Shown: positions 25,671-33,523 of the stretch, one piece after another
Numbering within the stretch: position 1 is the first letter of the stretch
Layout: each line of letters starts with the position of its first letter
Assembly (NCBI GenBank): GCA_018816905.1
Contig: JAHIVB010000006.1
Span: forward strand, 98,632 to 162,631
Reading direction: 5' to 3'
DNA: 64,000 nt
Source: Bacillota bacterium
GTDB lineage: Bacteria > Bacillota_I > Bacilli_A > Izemoplasmatales > Hujiaoplasmataceae
The notes under the pieces: model-generated
What the model saw: the letters and a program-made list of their open reading frames with translations, nothing else
The model's database searches: none
What the model was told of the DNA's origin: nothing
Made by a program: the position numbers and the translations under genes

Positions 25671-27443
25671 CTATAAAGTAAGAATAAGAGAAACAATGAT
25701 TATAACAATGGCTGCAGCTAATAAATATGCAAATCTCATTGGATGAATTTTCGCTTTGTTTTCCCTTAGAAAAGACTTGATTTCTCTACCTGCTCTTCTT
25801 GAATAAGCATAGAACAGTGGTGTAAGAAATGTTTCCGTGCTGACGTTCACGTCGGCGTGGTATTGTACCAATAATTTCACCATATCCAAGTTATGATGAT
25901 AAATGGCATTGAGGATTGGATAAAAACGACCTTTTTTGAACAAGACAGGAATATTTGGATTCGCTCCTCTTTCCAGAAGAAGTTTGACGACCTCGATATC
26001 GTTATGAAAAGAGGGGTCAATTAATAAAGGAATTTTGTGTTTATTGTGAAATTCAATATCAATCCCCAGGATTAACTCTTGAATCACTTTTGAAGAATAC
26101 GTCCTCATCAGCAATAAATAAGGTGTCGTTTGATTGTCAATGAGCACATTAAAATTGACACCAGCTTTTTCGAGATGACGAATCACATGTAGGTTGGATT
26201 CAGAAAAGGATAGACGCAAGAGTTTTGATACATCCTGATATTCTAAGAGTCCTTCTGAAATGAAATAATCGAAACAGTCGTTAGAATGATACACTGCCGC
26301 AATCTCCATGACGGTATATCCATCGCCTGCAGGTTTGAAGATGTCAATTCCCATCGTCTTGATTTCTTTTAATATATCAAGATTGTCATACTCGATGGCA
26401 AAATGCTCTACCGAATATCCGATTCTATTTATAAATTCCATTCCGAAATTCTCGGAATGAAGTAAATAAGATGCAAAATCAGTATTTTTCATCTCAAGAG
26501 CTAGTTCAAACAAACTCTGACCCGTCAGGAAAACATGATTTACATCAAGAAACTTTCTGAAAATCATATACTTGATTCCCTTGACTAAATTCATCTCTAG
26601 CATCATTTTAAAAGGATCGATTTTTATCATGTGATCGGGGTCGGTAACCAGTTTGACTCTGCAAAAATCAATCAAGGCTTCACTTTCACCGTATGGAACG
26701 ATTTCCGCAGGAAGAATTCCCTGATTATTTGCGATTTTATAATTCGCACCTTTTTCAATCAAGGCATAAAAACAATCGACTTTTCCAAAAGCCGCAGCCA
26801 AGAAAAGAGGCGTGTTTCCGTATCCGTCCACTTCATCGATAGGTAAACCTACCGATAATAGAAACTTCAATATTTTAACCGCATTATACCTTGCGGCATA
26901 ATGAAGAATCGTTTCATTTAGATTCGTTCTTAACGAAACCTCAATCTCTCCTTGTTCATAAAGCGCCTTGAACATGTGCGCATTGTCGCTGAGGAGCAAA
27001 TCATCAATCATTCCAGCATATTCTTGCATTTCTTCGTCATATAGTTCTTTGTAGACCAACCTGTGCCACTCATCTAGAAAGAATTCATCGGGAATGTCAT
27101 CGGGAACGGATTCAATCATTGAATCCACTCCGATTGCATCAATGAAAAATTGTACATAGGGACTTTTAACTTGAAAGAAATAAGTCTCAATCAATTCTCT
27201 TTCGTCATTTGGAAGCGTTCTGAAAAGTTCATACAATTCCATCGATTGAATTTCTTGGTTCGGTATATATCCATAAAGTGGAAACAAGGTCGCAATAATC
27301 ATGTCTTCTCCCCATTGGCTGATGGAGGTCTCGTCCTTCAATTCTGCCACTACGAAAAACGGAACTAAGAATGGGTTTTTGTCGGAATAGGACAATTGTT
27401 CTATACGTTCCTGGAATGGTAGTTTTGAATCAGACTTTTTCAT
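25671..27443 (-). CDS. Ankyrin repeat protein with C-terminal membrane anchor
   Basis: Protein of 590 aa. After an acidic N-terminal region of about 160 residues there are ankyrin repeats: LNETILHYAARYNAVKILKFLLSVG, then DGYGNTPLFLAAAFGKVDCFYALIEKGAN (shortened here), and more degenerate copies through residue about 560. The last 20 residues form a membrane segment (AYLLAAAIVIIIVSLILTL), so the repeats are likely cytoplasmic on a tail anchor. Ankyrin arrays mediate protein binding. The gene overlaps the upstream HExxH gene by four bases, suggesting a functional pair. Function unknown. Confidence 0.85.
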   Translation of the reverse strand: MKKSDSKLPFQERIEQLSYSDKNPFLVPFFVVAELKDETSISQWGEDMIIATLFPLYGYIPNQEIQSMELYELFRTLPNDERELIETYFFQVKSPYVQFFIDAIGVDSMIESVPDDIPDEFFLDEWHRLVYKELYDEEMQEYAGMIDDLLLSDNAHMFKALYEQGEIEVSLRTNLNETILHYAARYNAVKILKFLLSVGLPIDEVDGYGNTPLFLAAAFGKVDCFYALIEKGANYKIANNQGILPAEIVPYGESEALIDFCRVKLVTDPDHMIKIDPFKMMLEMNLVKGIKYMIFRKFLDVNHVFLTGQSLFELALEMKNTDFASYLLHSENFGMEFINRIGYSVEHFAIEYDNLDILKEIKTMGIDIFKPAGDGYTVMEIAAVYHSNDCFDYFISEGLLEYQDVSKLLRLSFSESNLHVIRHLEKAGVNFNVLIDNQTTPYLLLMRTYSSKVIQELILGIDIEFHNKHKIPLLIDPSFHNDIEVVKLLLERGANPNIPVLFKKGRFYPILNAIYHHNLDMVKLLVQYHADVNVSTETFLTPLFYAYSRRAGREIKSFLRENKAKIHPMRFAYLLAAAIVIIIVSLILTL

Positions 27444-27973
27444 TGCTTCGTCCTCTCTTTGGGAATGATGTAGTGATATTCTTTTATCATTGATTCCACT
27501 TCTTCTTTTACCTCAGAAGGAATCAAGGTAGATGTTTTAAACAATTCCTTCAATAGATAATGTGAAAATGCGATGGCATCTATTTCGATGGACTGAAGAA
27601 GGTAATCGCTTTTCAATTCCATTCCTGGTTTTTGATAACTCAAAAAATCAGTTCTCCAAGAATCGACTGTTTCTTTCTTTTCAGAATATTTAAGCCCGGG
27701 ATGAAAATCGGTATGAAGCTTTTGATAGGCATGTCTTGTTTCGTGAAAAGACGTTGCCAAAACTTCAAGCATTTCCGACTGCCTTAACCAATCGAGATTA
27801 AATGATATTTTGTATTTTTGAGGAGAAAAAACACTGGAACTTCCTGTGTTCCTAAATCCTACCCCATCAATAAAATCGATATTGACTTGTGTAATACCCA
27901 AGATCGTAGATGCCATTTTGACACCCAGCTTTGCGGTCATTTTATTTTCTTCTATTTTATTGATTGAAGTCAT
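27440..27973 (-). CDS. HExxH-containing putative metallopeptidase (177 aa)
   Basis: Protein of 177 aa with an HETRH motif (about residue 92-96, SFHETRHAYQ), the Zn-binding HExxH signature, and a downstream Glu/Asp-rich helix with candidate third ligands (ESDYLLQSIEIDAIAFSHYL region). Family not recognised by name. No signal peptide, so cytoplasmic. An AGGA site lies upstream of the ATG. It is the first gene of a pair with the ankyrin protein. Catalytic activity is inferred from the motif only. Confidence 0.7.
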   Translation of the reverse strand: MTSINKIEENKMTAKLGVKMASTILGITQVNIDFIDGVGFRNTGSSSVFSPQKYKISFNLDWLRQSEMLEVLATSFHETRHAYQKLHTDFHPGLKYSEKKETVDSWRTDFLSYQKPGMELKSDYLLQSIEIDAIAFSHYLLKELFKTSTLIPSEVKEEVESMIKEYHYIIPKERTKQ

Positions 27974-28115
27974 GATGTATTTCCTGTCCTAAGAGTTTTT
28001 ATAGTAACCATTATAACATAGGATTCATTAAATGAAAAAACAAAAGAGATGAATTTGAGTCTATGAACCAGCCTGATTGAATGACGTTTTAGAAATGATA
28101 GTATAGAATAAAATA

Positions 28116-28144
28116 AGAGTCGACCATAGACGCTGGTCGACTCT
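28116..28144 (-). terminator. Terminator after repeat microprotein gene
   Basis: AGAGTCGACCA and TGGTCGACTCT form an eleven-base perfect stem with a seven-base loop; on the minus strand it is followed by TTATTTTATT. Confidence 0.85.
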
Positions 28145-28208
28145 AGTCATGATTCTGTTTGGTTCTAAAACCAATCGGTATCTATTTGAACACTTCATCT
28201 ATAAAGTG

Positions 28209-28340
28209 TTATTTTTTTCCTACTGGTTTTTGTACTGGTTTCGCTGCTGGTGCTACTGGTTTTTGTACTGGTTTTGCTGCTGGTGCTACTGGTTTTTGTA
28301 CTGGTTTTGTTGCTTGTTGAGCTGGTTTTTTAACTTCCAT
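28209..28340 (-). CDS. Lys/Pro/Ala-repeat microprotein (43 aa)
   Basis: A small gene with a very strong ribosome binding site (AAAGGAGGAA, spacing about 6) encoding a 43-residue protein. After MEVKKPAQQAT it consists of repeats of the 11-residue unit KPVQKPVAPAA and ends in GKK; the DNA repeats with a 33-base period. It has ten Lys, about ten Pro and one Glu, so it is strongly basic and probably extended. The composition resembles histone H1-like tails or Pro-rich spacers, but no family is recognised. It has its own promoter candidate, a leader of about 130 bases and a terminator, which argues for a real, well-expressed gene. A longer antisense frame over it is only a shadow. Confidence 0.72.
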   Translation of the reverse strand: MEVKKPAQQATKPVQKPVAPAAKPVQKPVAPAAKPVQKPVGKK

Positions 28341-28655
28341 GGATGTTTCCTCCTTTCCTCATCATTTCTTTTTTGCATAAAAAAAAACAAGATCAGTTGC
28401 CACGTGACATTGTTTCGAATCGGTTGATGGATTTTTGCAATGGGGGCGTGAAATTCATTGAATCTCACTAATTTCATTATACGCCAAGCTTAGGAATTTG
28501 CAATAGCATTTTCAACAAAATCATACACAATTTATCGATATATTTTCGAAGTAAAAACTGGATTGATTTTGGTCGTGTTTCGATAGTCAAATCACCCTAA
28601 TCAACAAGAGTTTTATACTCTGAAATTTGACCTTTTAGTATGAAAAAAAGGATTA
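28341..28655. other. Leader and intergenic region of the microprotein gene
   Basis: Holds the microprotein promoter and its long leader on the minus strand, including a run of nine T residues about 40 bases before the start codon. The rest, up to the DUF2161-type gene, is AT-rich with no further gene seen. Confidence 0.5.
28476..28503 (-). promoter_or_regulatory. Probable promoter of repeat microprotein gene
   Basis: On the minus strand TTGCAA (28498-28503) and a perfect TATAAT (28476-28481) are spaced by 16 bases. Transcription from here gives a leader of about 130 bases. Confidence 0.5.
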
Positions 28656-28665
28656 TCAATCCTTC
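28649..28665 (-). terminator. Terminator overlapping the DUF2161-type gene end
   Basis: AAGGATT pairs with AATCCTT across a three-base loop, followed on the minus strand by TTTTTTC. The hairpin includes the stop codon. Confidence 0.8.
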
Positions 28666-29351
28666 TTTTCAAAGTCATATGAACTCTTGATCACCCGAAT
28701 GGGTTCTTGATATGATTCATGAGCTTTTATCCCCAAGGCAGTACATTCATATACGCCTCGATCGACTCTATTAAACCATCCATAGTAATTCTTTTGAAGG
28801 ATGCTAACAACCTTCTTTCGGTTGGTATATTCTCTCAAGAATTTTGTCGTCTTTTGACCATCTGATAATGCATCCAAAATAAGAAGCGATAATTCCTTGT
28901 ATGCAGTCATTAGCTTCGTCCTGTTTACGCCTCCGATGTTCATCGAGGTGCTCCTCAGGTTAAACTCTTTCAACAAAGCTCTTTTCTTCTTTTTGTTTTT
29001 ATGAAAGTGGTAGGTTTCAGGGTCAAGTAAGACTTCAACCTCGTCATTCATTGTGTCAACTAGAATCAATCCCATTTCGAGTCTTCTGACGATGGTCTTC
29101 TTCTCCTTGAAATTGTCTGATTTTAAAACTTGAACCGTTGGTTTTGGAATGGCTAAATAGACATAATCAGAAATATGCATCCGCTTCAGTCCTTGATAAA
29201 TCAATTTGGTTGAAAAAGCAGTTTTCATTTCAACAATGATGACTAGGTCTTCTTTTTTGGCAACGATATCCGCATTCAGTATTTCTGCTTTGACATCAAA
29301 GCCATGATTGATTAAATATTTTTTCAACACAGGAAACATAAGTTCTTCCAT
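28656..29351 (-). CDS. DUF2161-type PD-(D/E)XK-like protein
   Basis: Protein of 231 aa. The first 90 residues resemble the DUF2161 family of putative PD-(D/E)XK phosphodiesterases: LINHGFDVKAEILNADIVA, IIVEMKTAFS (the Glu-x-Lys core) and QGLKRMHISDYVYLAIP. The remaining residues contain a winged-helix-like segment (LSDGQKTTKFLREYTN). The chosen ATG gives a family-typical N terminus; the longer frame adds 22 residues with no better ribosome binding site. Nuclease activity and target are not known. It is a single-gene unit, not near the R-M operon. Confidence 0.72.
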   Translation of the reverse strand: MEELMFPVLKKYLINHGFDVKAEILNADIVAKKEDLVIIVEMKTAFSTKLIYQGLKRMHISDYVYLAIPKPTVQVLKSDNFKEKKTIVRRLEMGLILVDTMNDEVEVLLDPETYHFHKNKKKKRALLKEFNLRSTSMNIGGVNRTKLMTAYKELSLLILDALSDGQKTTKFLREYTNRKKVVSILQKNYYGWFNRVDRGVYECTALGIKAHESYQEPIRVIKSSYDFEKKD

Positions 29352-29461
29352 AAGTACCGTCCCAACTGATTCTATATAAATTATATAGAGATTTTTCAAA
29401 AAAATAAAGACATTCATGGAATTTAAATGTCTTTATGATGATGTTGAATCCCATGGCTAGT

Positions 29462-29797
29462 CTATGTAATCAACCGAAGTAGAATTGTGACTAATATTCC
29501 AAATAACACAATCACATCCACTCTCTTGACGAATTTTGCCAATATAATGGTTAGAACCCCTGCAATGAGAAATTCATTTCCAAACGAGATATTTAGTTGT
29601 TGATCTTTCATAACCAAACTGGGAATCAAAATTGCACCGAGGATGGCAATTGGAACATAATCAAGAAACTTTAACACTTTTTTTGGAAGTGTTACTTTAC
29701 TTAAAACAACCAGTGGTAACATTCTTGGAAGATAGGTAACAAGCATCGCACCAAGTATGATAAAAACAAAAGTTGAATCATTCATATTGTTTATCAT
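29462..29797 (-). CDS. azlD: AzlD-family branched-chain amino acid export subunit
   Basis: Small membrane protein of 111 aa with four hydrophobic segments, including TYLPRMLPLVVL and the FLDYVPIAILGAILIP motif of AzlD. It works with AzlC as a branched-chain amino acid (and azaleucine) exporter. The ATG lies five bases after GGAGG and inside the end of azlC, so the two are coupled. Confidence 0.9.
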   Translation of the reverse strand: MINNMNDSTFVFIILGAMLVTYLPRMLPLVVLSKVTLPKKVLKFLDYVPIAILGAILIPSLVMKDQQLNISFGNEFLIAGVLTIILAKFVKRVDVIVLFGILVTILLRLIT

Positions 29798-30467
29798 CTT
29801 TACCTCCCACTAGAATCATCGCAGCGACAAGCGCAGCGATGATAACCGTAAAGCCGGAAAGAAAGGTCAAACTAAGTAAAACCGACAAAACTCCTGCAAT
29901 TGCACAAACCAATAAGTCTTTTTTGTTTTTGATCAAAAGCGCCAATAATCCGATGAACATCGCCGGTAATGCAAAATCAAGTCCAAATGCACTAAAATCC
30001 TTAATCAGATTTCCTGCAAATGCACCTAGAGTAGTGACGATTGCCCAAGTAAAATAACCGGAGAGCTCAACGCCAAACAAATAGCTTTTGTTAAATTCCT
30101 CGTTTTTATATTTGGCTTTGTTAATTCCGATAGCGAAAGACTCGTCTGTAATGAAAAACGAAAGAAACGCTAAGACTCCTAATTGATCGTTCTTGAAATA
30201 TTTAGAATAAGCGGAGCTCATTAAGAAATGTCTGAAATTGACAATGAAGATTGTAAAGACTATAGAAATTCCACTCGCAAAACTCGCAAGCATCGTGACT
30301 AAAATGAATTGTGCGCTCCCTGCAAACAATACCAATGAAATGAATAGAACTCCCAAAGGAGAAATACCGATACTACTGGCCAATACTCCAAAAGCGATTC
30401 CAATTGGAATATAGCCTAAAACAATAGGATAAGATTCTTTCACTCCTTGTAGAAAATACTTGTTCAA
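29778..30467 (-). CDS. azlC: AzlC-family branched-chain amino acid exporter
   Basis: Membrane protein of 229 aa with the AzlC core YPIVLGYIPIGIAFGVLA, LVLFAGSAQFI and NFRHFLMSSAYSKY. I chose a TTG start because GGGAGG lies eight bases upstream and because a TATAAT -10 element (30516-30521 on the minus strand) would place the upstream ATG at about the transcription start. The longer frame would add 27 residues not expected in the family. It exports branched-chain amino acids with AzlD. Confidence 0.88.
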   Translation of the reverse strand: MNKYFLQGVKESYPIVLGYIPIGIAFGVLASSIGISPLGVLFISLVLFAGSAQFILVTMLASFASGISIVFTIFIVNFRHFLMSSAYSKYFKNDQLGVLAFLSFFITDESFAIGINKAKYKNEEFNKSYLFGVELSGYFTWAIVTTLGAFAGNLIKDFSAFGLDFALPAMFIGLLALLIKNKKDLLVCAIAGVLSVLLSLTFLSGFTVIIAALVAAMILVGGKDDKQYE

Positions 30468-30515
30468 TAATGAGACCTCCCTGTCAAAATCAAAAAATGA
30501 GTTTGAATTTTCCAT

Positions 30516-30521
30516 ATTATA
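30516..30521 (-). promoter_or_regulatory. Candidate -10 element of azlCD
   Basis: TATAAT on the minus strand about 50 bases before the TTG start of azlC; no good -35 partner seen. It supports the shorter start. Confidence 0.35.
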
Positions 30522-30627
30522 CATTAAGAATACGATAAATGGAATCAAATTCGGGTTTATTAAAATAAATTACACATTTTTGTTCGATAGCATGTCTTTT
30601 TTATCACATTACTTAAAGTAAACAAAA

Positions 30628-30652
30628 AAAAGGCAGGTCTGATCTGCCTTTT
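30628..30652 (-). terminator. Terminator after SPFH gene
   Basis: AAAAGGCAG and CTGCCTTTT form a nine-base stem; on the minus strand a T-run follows. Confidence 0.85.
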
Positions 30653-30670
30653 CGCTTTTTATTAATAAGA

Positions 30671-31396
30671 TTATTGATGCTTAACTATATCTTTCACGAC
30701 ATCCACAATATTTCTGTTTTTAAATGAATCTAAGACCTCTACTGGAATCGCAAAGATTACGGTATTTGATTTGTCTCCTGACAAATCGTTAATGGTAGCC
30801 AAAGTTCTCAAATGCATCGCTCCTGGTACTTCAGAAAGAATTTTTGCCGCATCAGCCAATTTTTGAGCGGCTCCAACTTCACCCTCACTTTTGACGATTA
30901 TTGCTCTTTTTTCTCTTTCTGCCTCCGCAACTTTCGCAATGATTCGTTCCATATCTTCTGGAATCTTAATATCTTTAATTTCTACTTTTTCAACAGAAAT
31001 GCCCCATGGATCCGTTTCGGAATCTACAATTTCTTTAATCTCTTTGGAGATGACTTTCAAATTGGATAATAACTCATCCAAATCAAAACCACCTAATGAG
31101 TTTCTTAATGTAGTTTGTGCTAATTGAGTGACCGCATAAAAACAGTCCTTAACTTCCAGTACGGCCTTTTTTGCATCGAACACCTTATAATATACAACGG
31201 CATTGATAGTAATCGTGACATTATCTTTGGTTATGCATTTTTGTTGGGGAACATCTTGAGTAATTGTTCTTAAATCCACTTTTGTGTATGCGTGAATAAG
31301 AGGAAGGACCAACCTAATTCCGGGTTTCATGACTTTTACAAATTTACCAAATCGAAATTTAATAGCCCTTTGATATTCTTTTACTATAGTGAACAT
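30671..31396 (-). CDS. SPFH/band 7 (slipin/stomatin-like) protein
   Basis: Stomatin-like protein of 241 aa. The SPFH domain runs from IVKEYQRAIKFRFGKFVKV through VEKVEIKDIKIPEDM, followed by the family's helical stretch AEAEREKRAIIVKSEGE. Slipins form membrane-associated oligomers. The start was set at the ATG preceded by AAGGAG, 25 bases after an extended -10 promoter; upstream in-frame codons with a hydrophobic stretch exist but overlap the promoter, so the usual N-terminal membrane segment seems to be absent. It may attach by the N-terminal region of the SPFH domain. No NfeD partner is adjacent. Confidence 0.85.
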   Translation of the reverse strand: MFTIVKEYQRAIKFRFGKFVKVMKPGIRLVLPLIHAYTKVDLRTITQDVPQQKCITKDNVTITINAVVYYKVFDAKKAVLEVKDCFYAVTQLAQTTLRNSLGGFDLDELLSNLKVISKEIKEIVDSETDPWGISVEKVEIKDIKIPEDMERIIAKVAEAEREKRAIIVKSEGEVGAAQKLADAAKILSEVPGAMHLRTLATINDLSGDKSNTVIFAIPVEVLDSFKNRNIVDVVKDIVKHQ

Positions 31397-31427
31397 GTGA
31401 TCAATCTCCTTTTTGTTTAATATGATT

Positions 31428-31436
31428 ATTATACCA
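31428..31436 (-). promoter_or_regulatory. Extended -10 promoter of SPFH gene
   Basis: TGGTATAAT on the minus strand (TGN plus perfect -10). Transcription would start around 31421, just 25 bases before the chosen ATG. Confidence 0.5.
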
Positions 31437-31511
31437 AAGAGGAATGGCAAATGATATAGTATCATACTAAAATGTCGGCTCGAATAGAATCAATCTGTCC
31501 TCAAATCAAAA

Positions 31512-31536
31512 AAATCAGCGAATTATTCGCTGATTT
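31512..31536 (-). terminator. Terminator overlapping prmC stop
   Basis: AAATCAGCGAA and TTCGCTGATTT form an eleven-base perfect stem with a three-base loop, followed on the minus strand by a seven-T run. The upstream arm lies in the last codons of prmC. Confidence 0.9.
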
Positions 31537-32383
31537 CGTTATTTACGACAAAAGTCATTCGATCTTTTCCTTGCATATCCTTTAAAGTATATACAACGGA
31601 ATCTGGAAAATATTTTTTCGCAAGCGCTCTAATTTCTTCTGCTTTGTCGAATCCGTGTTCAAATGCAATAAATGATTTTCGTTCAAGGATTTCTTTCGCT
31701 TTTGATAGTATGATTTCATAGAATCGCAGTCCGTCAGAACCTCCATACAAAGCTTCATGAGGCTCATTCTGATGGATGATTTCATCCACAGTCTCTTCCG
31801 AAGGAATATAGGGTGGGTTAGAAATCAGCGCATCGAATTTTAATCCTTTTAAAGGCTCTAACATATCTCCTGCAATAAAAGTGATATCCGCTTTCAGATT
31901 TTTCGCATTCTTTTTTGCTACTTCCAAAGCTTCAACCGATATATCGGTGGCCGTCACATCAAATGATGGTTCCTCCAATTTTAATGCAATTGCGAGACAT
32001 CCTGAACCGGTTCCAATGTCGACGAGTTTTATTGATTTTCCAGTAAACTGGTCGTCATATTGCATTAAGATGTTTGCGACCAATTCCTCGGTTTCAAACC
32101 GCGGAATCAACACATGATTATCCACAGAAAACTTGTATCCATAGAAATAGACGTATCCAATCAAGTATTGAACGGGAATGTTGTCCAAGGTGTATTTCTT
32201 AACTGCTTCTTCAAAATCTTTTAAAGCTTCCGGATTCATCTCTTCATTAAACTTCAAATATAAATCAGTCGGTTCTAGTCTGGAAAAGTGAAGCATCAGG
32301 TTTTTGACTGCAGAAGCTTCTTTCTTCGCGAGTCTTGCGTCTCGCTCCGCCTTTTTTAAAGCTTCTTGATAAGTTTTTCCCAT
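31523..32383 (-). CDS. prmC: Release factor glutamine methyltransferase PrmC
   Basis: Methylates the Gln of the GGQ motif of release factors using S-adenosylmethionine. The 286-aa protein has the N-terminal helical domain and a Rossmann methyltransferase with VDIGTGSGCLAIAL and the catalytic SNPPYIPSEE. The start codon shares a base with the prfA stop region, so it is coupled to its substrate gene. Confidence 0.95.
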   Translation of the reverse strand: MGKTYQEALKKAERDARLAKKEASAVKNLMLHFSRLEPTDLYLKFNEEMNPEALKDFEEAVKKYTLDNIPVQYLIGYVYFYGYKFSVDNHVLIPRFETEELVANILMQYDDQFTGKSIKLVDIGTGSGCLAIALKLEEPSFDVTATDISVEALEVAKKNAKNLKADITFIAGDMLEPLKGLKFDALISNPPYIPSEETVDEIIHQNEPHEALYGGSDGLRFYEIILSKAKEILERKSFIAFEHGFDKAEEIRALAKKYFPDSVVYTLKDMQGKDRMTFVVNNEISE

Positions 32384-33450
32384 TATTCTTGCTTCTGAAG
32401 CTTACGTTTTTGTTCTTCTGCAATCAAAGCTTCAATCACAGGGTCCAGTCTTCCATCGATGATTCTGTCTAGTTGCTGAATCGTAAAATTGATTCTGTGA
32501 TCCGTGATTCTATTTTGTGGATAATTGTATGTTCTAATTTTTTCGCTACGATCGCCCGTTCCTATTTTGCTACGGCGCTCGTCGCCTTCTTTGTCGAGTT
32601 TTTCTTGAAGCATTTTGTCATACAGACGACTTCTTAATATTTTCAAAGCTGAAGCTTTGTTTTCGTGTTGGCTTTTACCGTCTTGACATTGTACGACAGT
32701 ACCTGTTGGCTCATGAGTCAATCGAACTGCAGATTTTGTCGTATTGACGGATTGTCCTCCCGGACCACTAGAACAAAATGTATCAACCCTGACATCATCA
32801 AGATTAATGTCAAAATCGAGTTCTTCTGCCTCAGGTACCACTAAAACTGTGGAAGTCGAAGTATGAATTCGTCCAGCGGATTCCGTTAATGGAACTCTTT
32901 GAACGCGGTGAACACCACTTTCATATTTCATATACGAGTATACCGATTCTCCACTGACTTGGAATTCTATCTGAGAGAACCCTCCGGCTTCTTGTGGGTC
33001 GGCATAAAGCATTTCTACTTTCCAGCCTTTTGATTCGGCAAATTTGTTATACATTCTAAATAAATCACCGGCAAAAATGTTTGCTTCATCTCCCCCGGCA
33101 GCTCCTCGGATTTCAACGATGACATTTTTCTCATCATTAGGATCCTTCGGTATTAACAACAAATGAAGTTCTTCTTCAATCAAAGGAAGTTTTTCATGGA
33201 TCTCTTCGAGTTCCATCTCCATCATTTCTTTGAGTTCGTCATCAGTGTCTTTAAGAAGTTCTTTCAAGTCTTCAGCTTCTTTTGATAACTGTTTGTAATC
33301 ACGGTACTTGAGTACTGTTTTCTCAAGTTGTCTTTGTTCTTTTGACAACTCGGTTAGTTTTTTAATATCAGTAGAATATGCGGGGTCCATCAACATCTGG
33401 TTGATTTCGTCGTATCTCTGTTCGATTTGATCTAGTCTTTCACTTAACAT
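32383..33450 (-). CDS. prfA: Peptide chain release factor 1
   Basis: Release factor of 355 aa. The GGQ motif is in [12 protein letters not shown] and the anticodon-like P-x-T motif appears as PLT in [12 protein letters not shown], which marks an RF1 recognising UAA and UAG. Since several genes in the window end in TGA, an RF2 must exist elsewhere. Directly followed by prmC. It is separated from dnaB by a probable terminator and has AGGAG before the ATG. Confidence 0.95.
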   Translation of the reverse strand: MLSERLDQIEQRYDEINQMLMDPAYSTDIKKLTELSKEQRQLEKTVLKYRDYKQLSKEAEDLKELLKDTDDELKEMMEMELEEIHEKLPLIEEELHLLLIPKDPNDEKNVIVEIRGAAGGDEANIFAGDLFRMYNKFAESKGWKVEMLYADPQEAGGFSQIEFQVSGESVYSYMKYESGVHRVQRVPLTESAGRIHTSTSTVLVVPEAEELDFDINLDDVRVDTFCSSGPGGQSVNTTKSAVRLTHEPTGTVVQCQDGKSQHENKASALKILRSRLYDKMLQEKLDKEGDERRSKIGTGDRSEKIRTYNYPQNRITDHRINFTIQQLDRIIDGRLDPVIEALIAEEQKRKLQKQE

Positions 33451-33500
33451 AATATATTTTTCTCCTCACAAATTTTAATTTTCTACAGCGTTAAATCAAA

Positions 33501-33523
33501 CAAAAAACAGTCGTAGGACTGCT
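33501..33523 (-). terminator. Weak terminator after dnaB
   Basis: GCAGTC and GACTGT flank a CTAC loop on the minus strand and are followed by TTTTTG. The short stem makes this a partial terminator at best. Confidence 0.55.

Noticed and set aside
28209..28340. CRISPR-like repeat
   Set aside because: The 33-base periodicity is within a coding frame, has no spacers and only about two and a half units.
28149..28427. Open frame rich in Trp, Tyr, Phe and Cys on the plus strand
   Set aside because: It is the antisense of the Lys/Pro/Ala repeat gene; its odd composition is explained by the complementary repeats.
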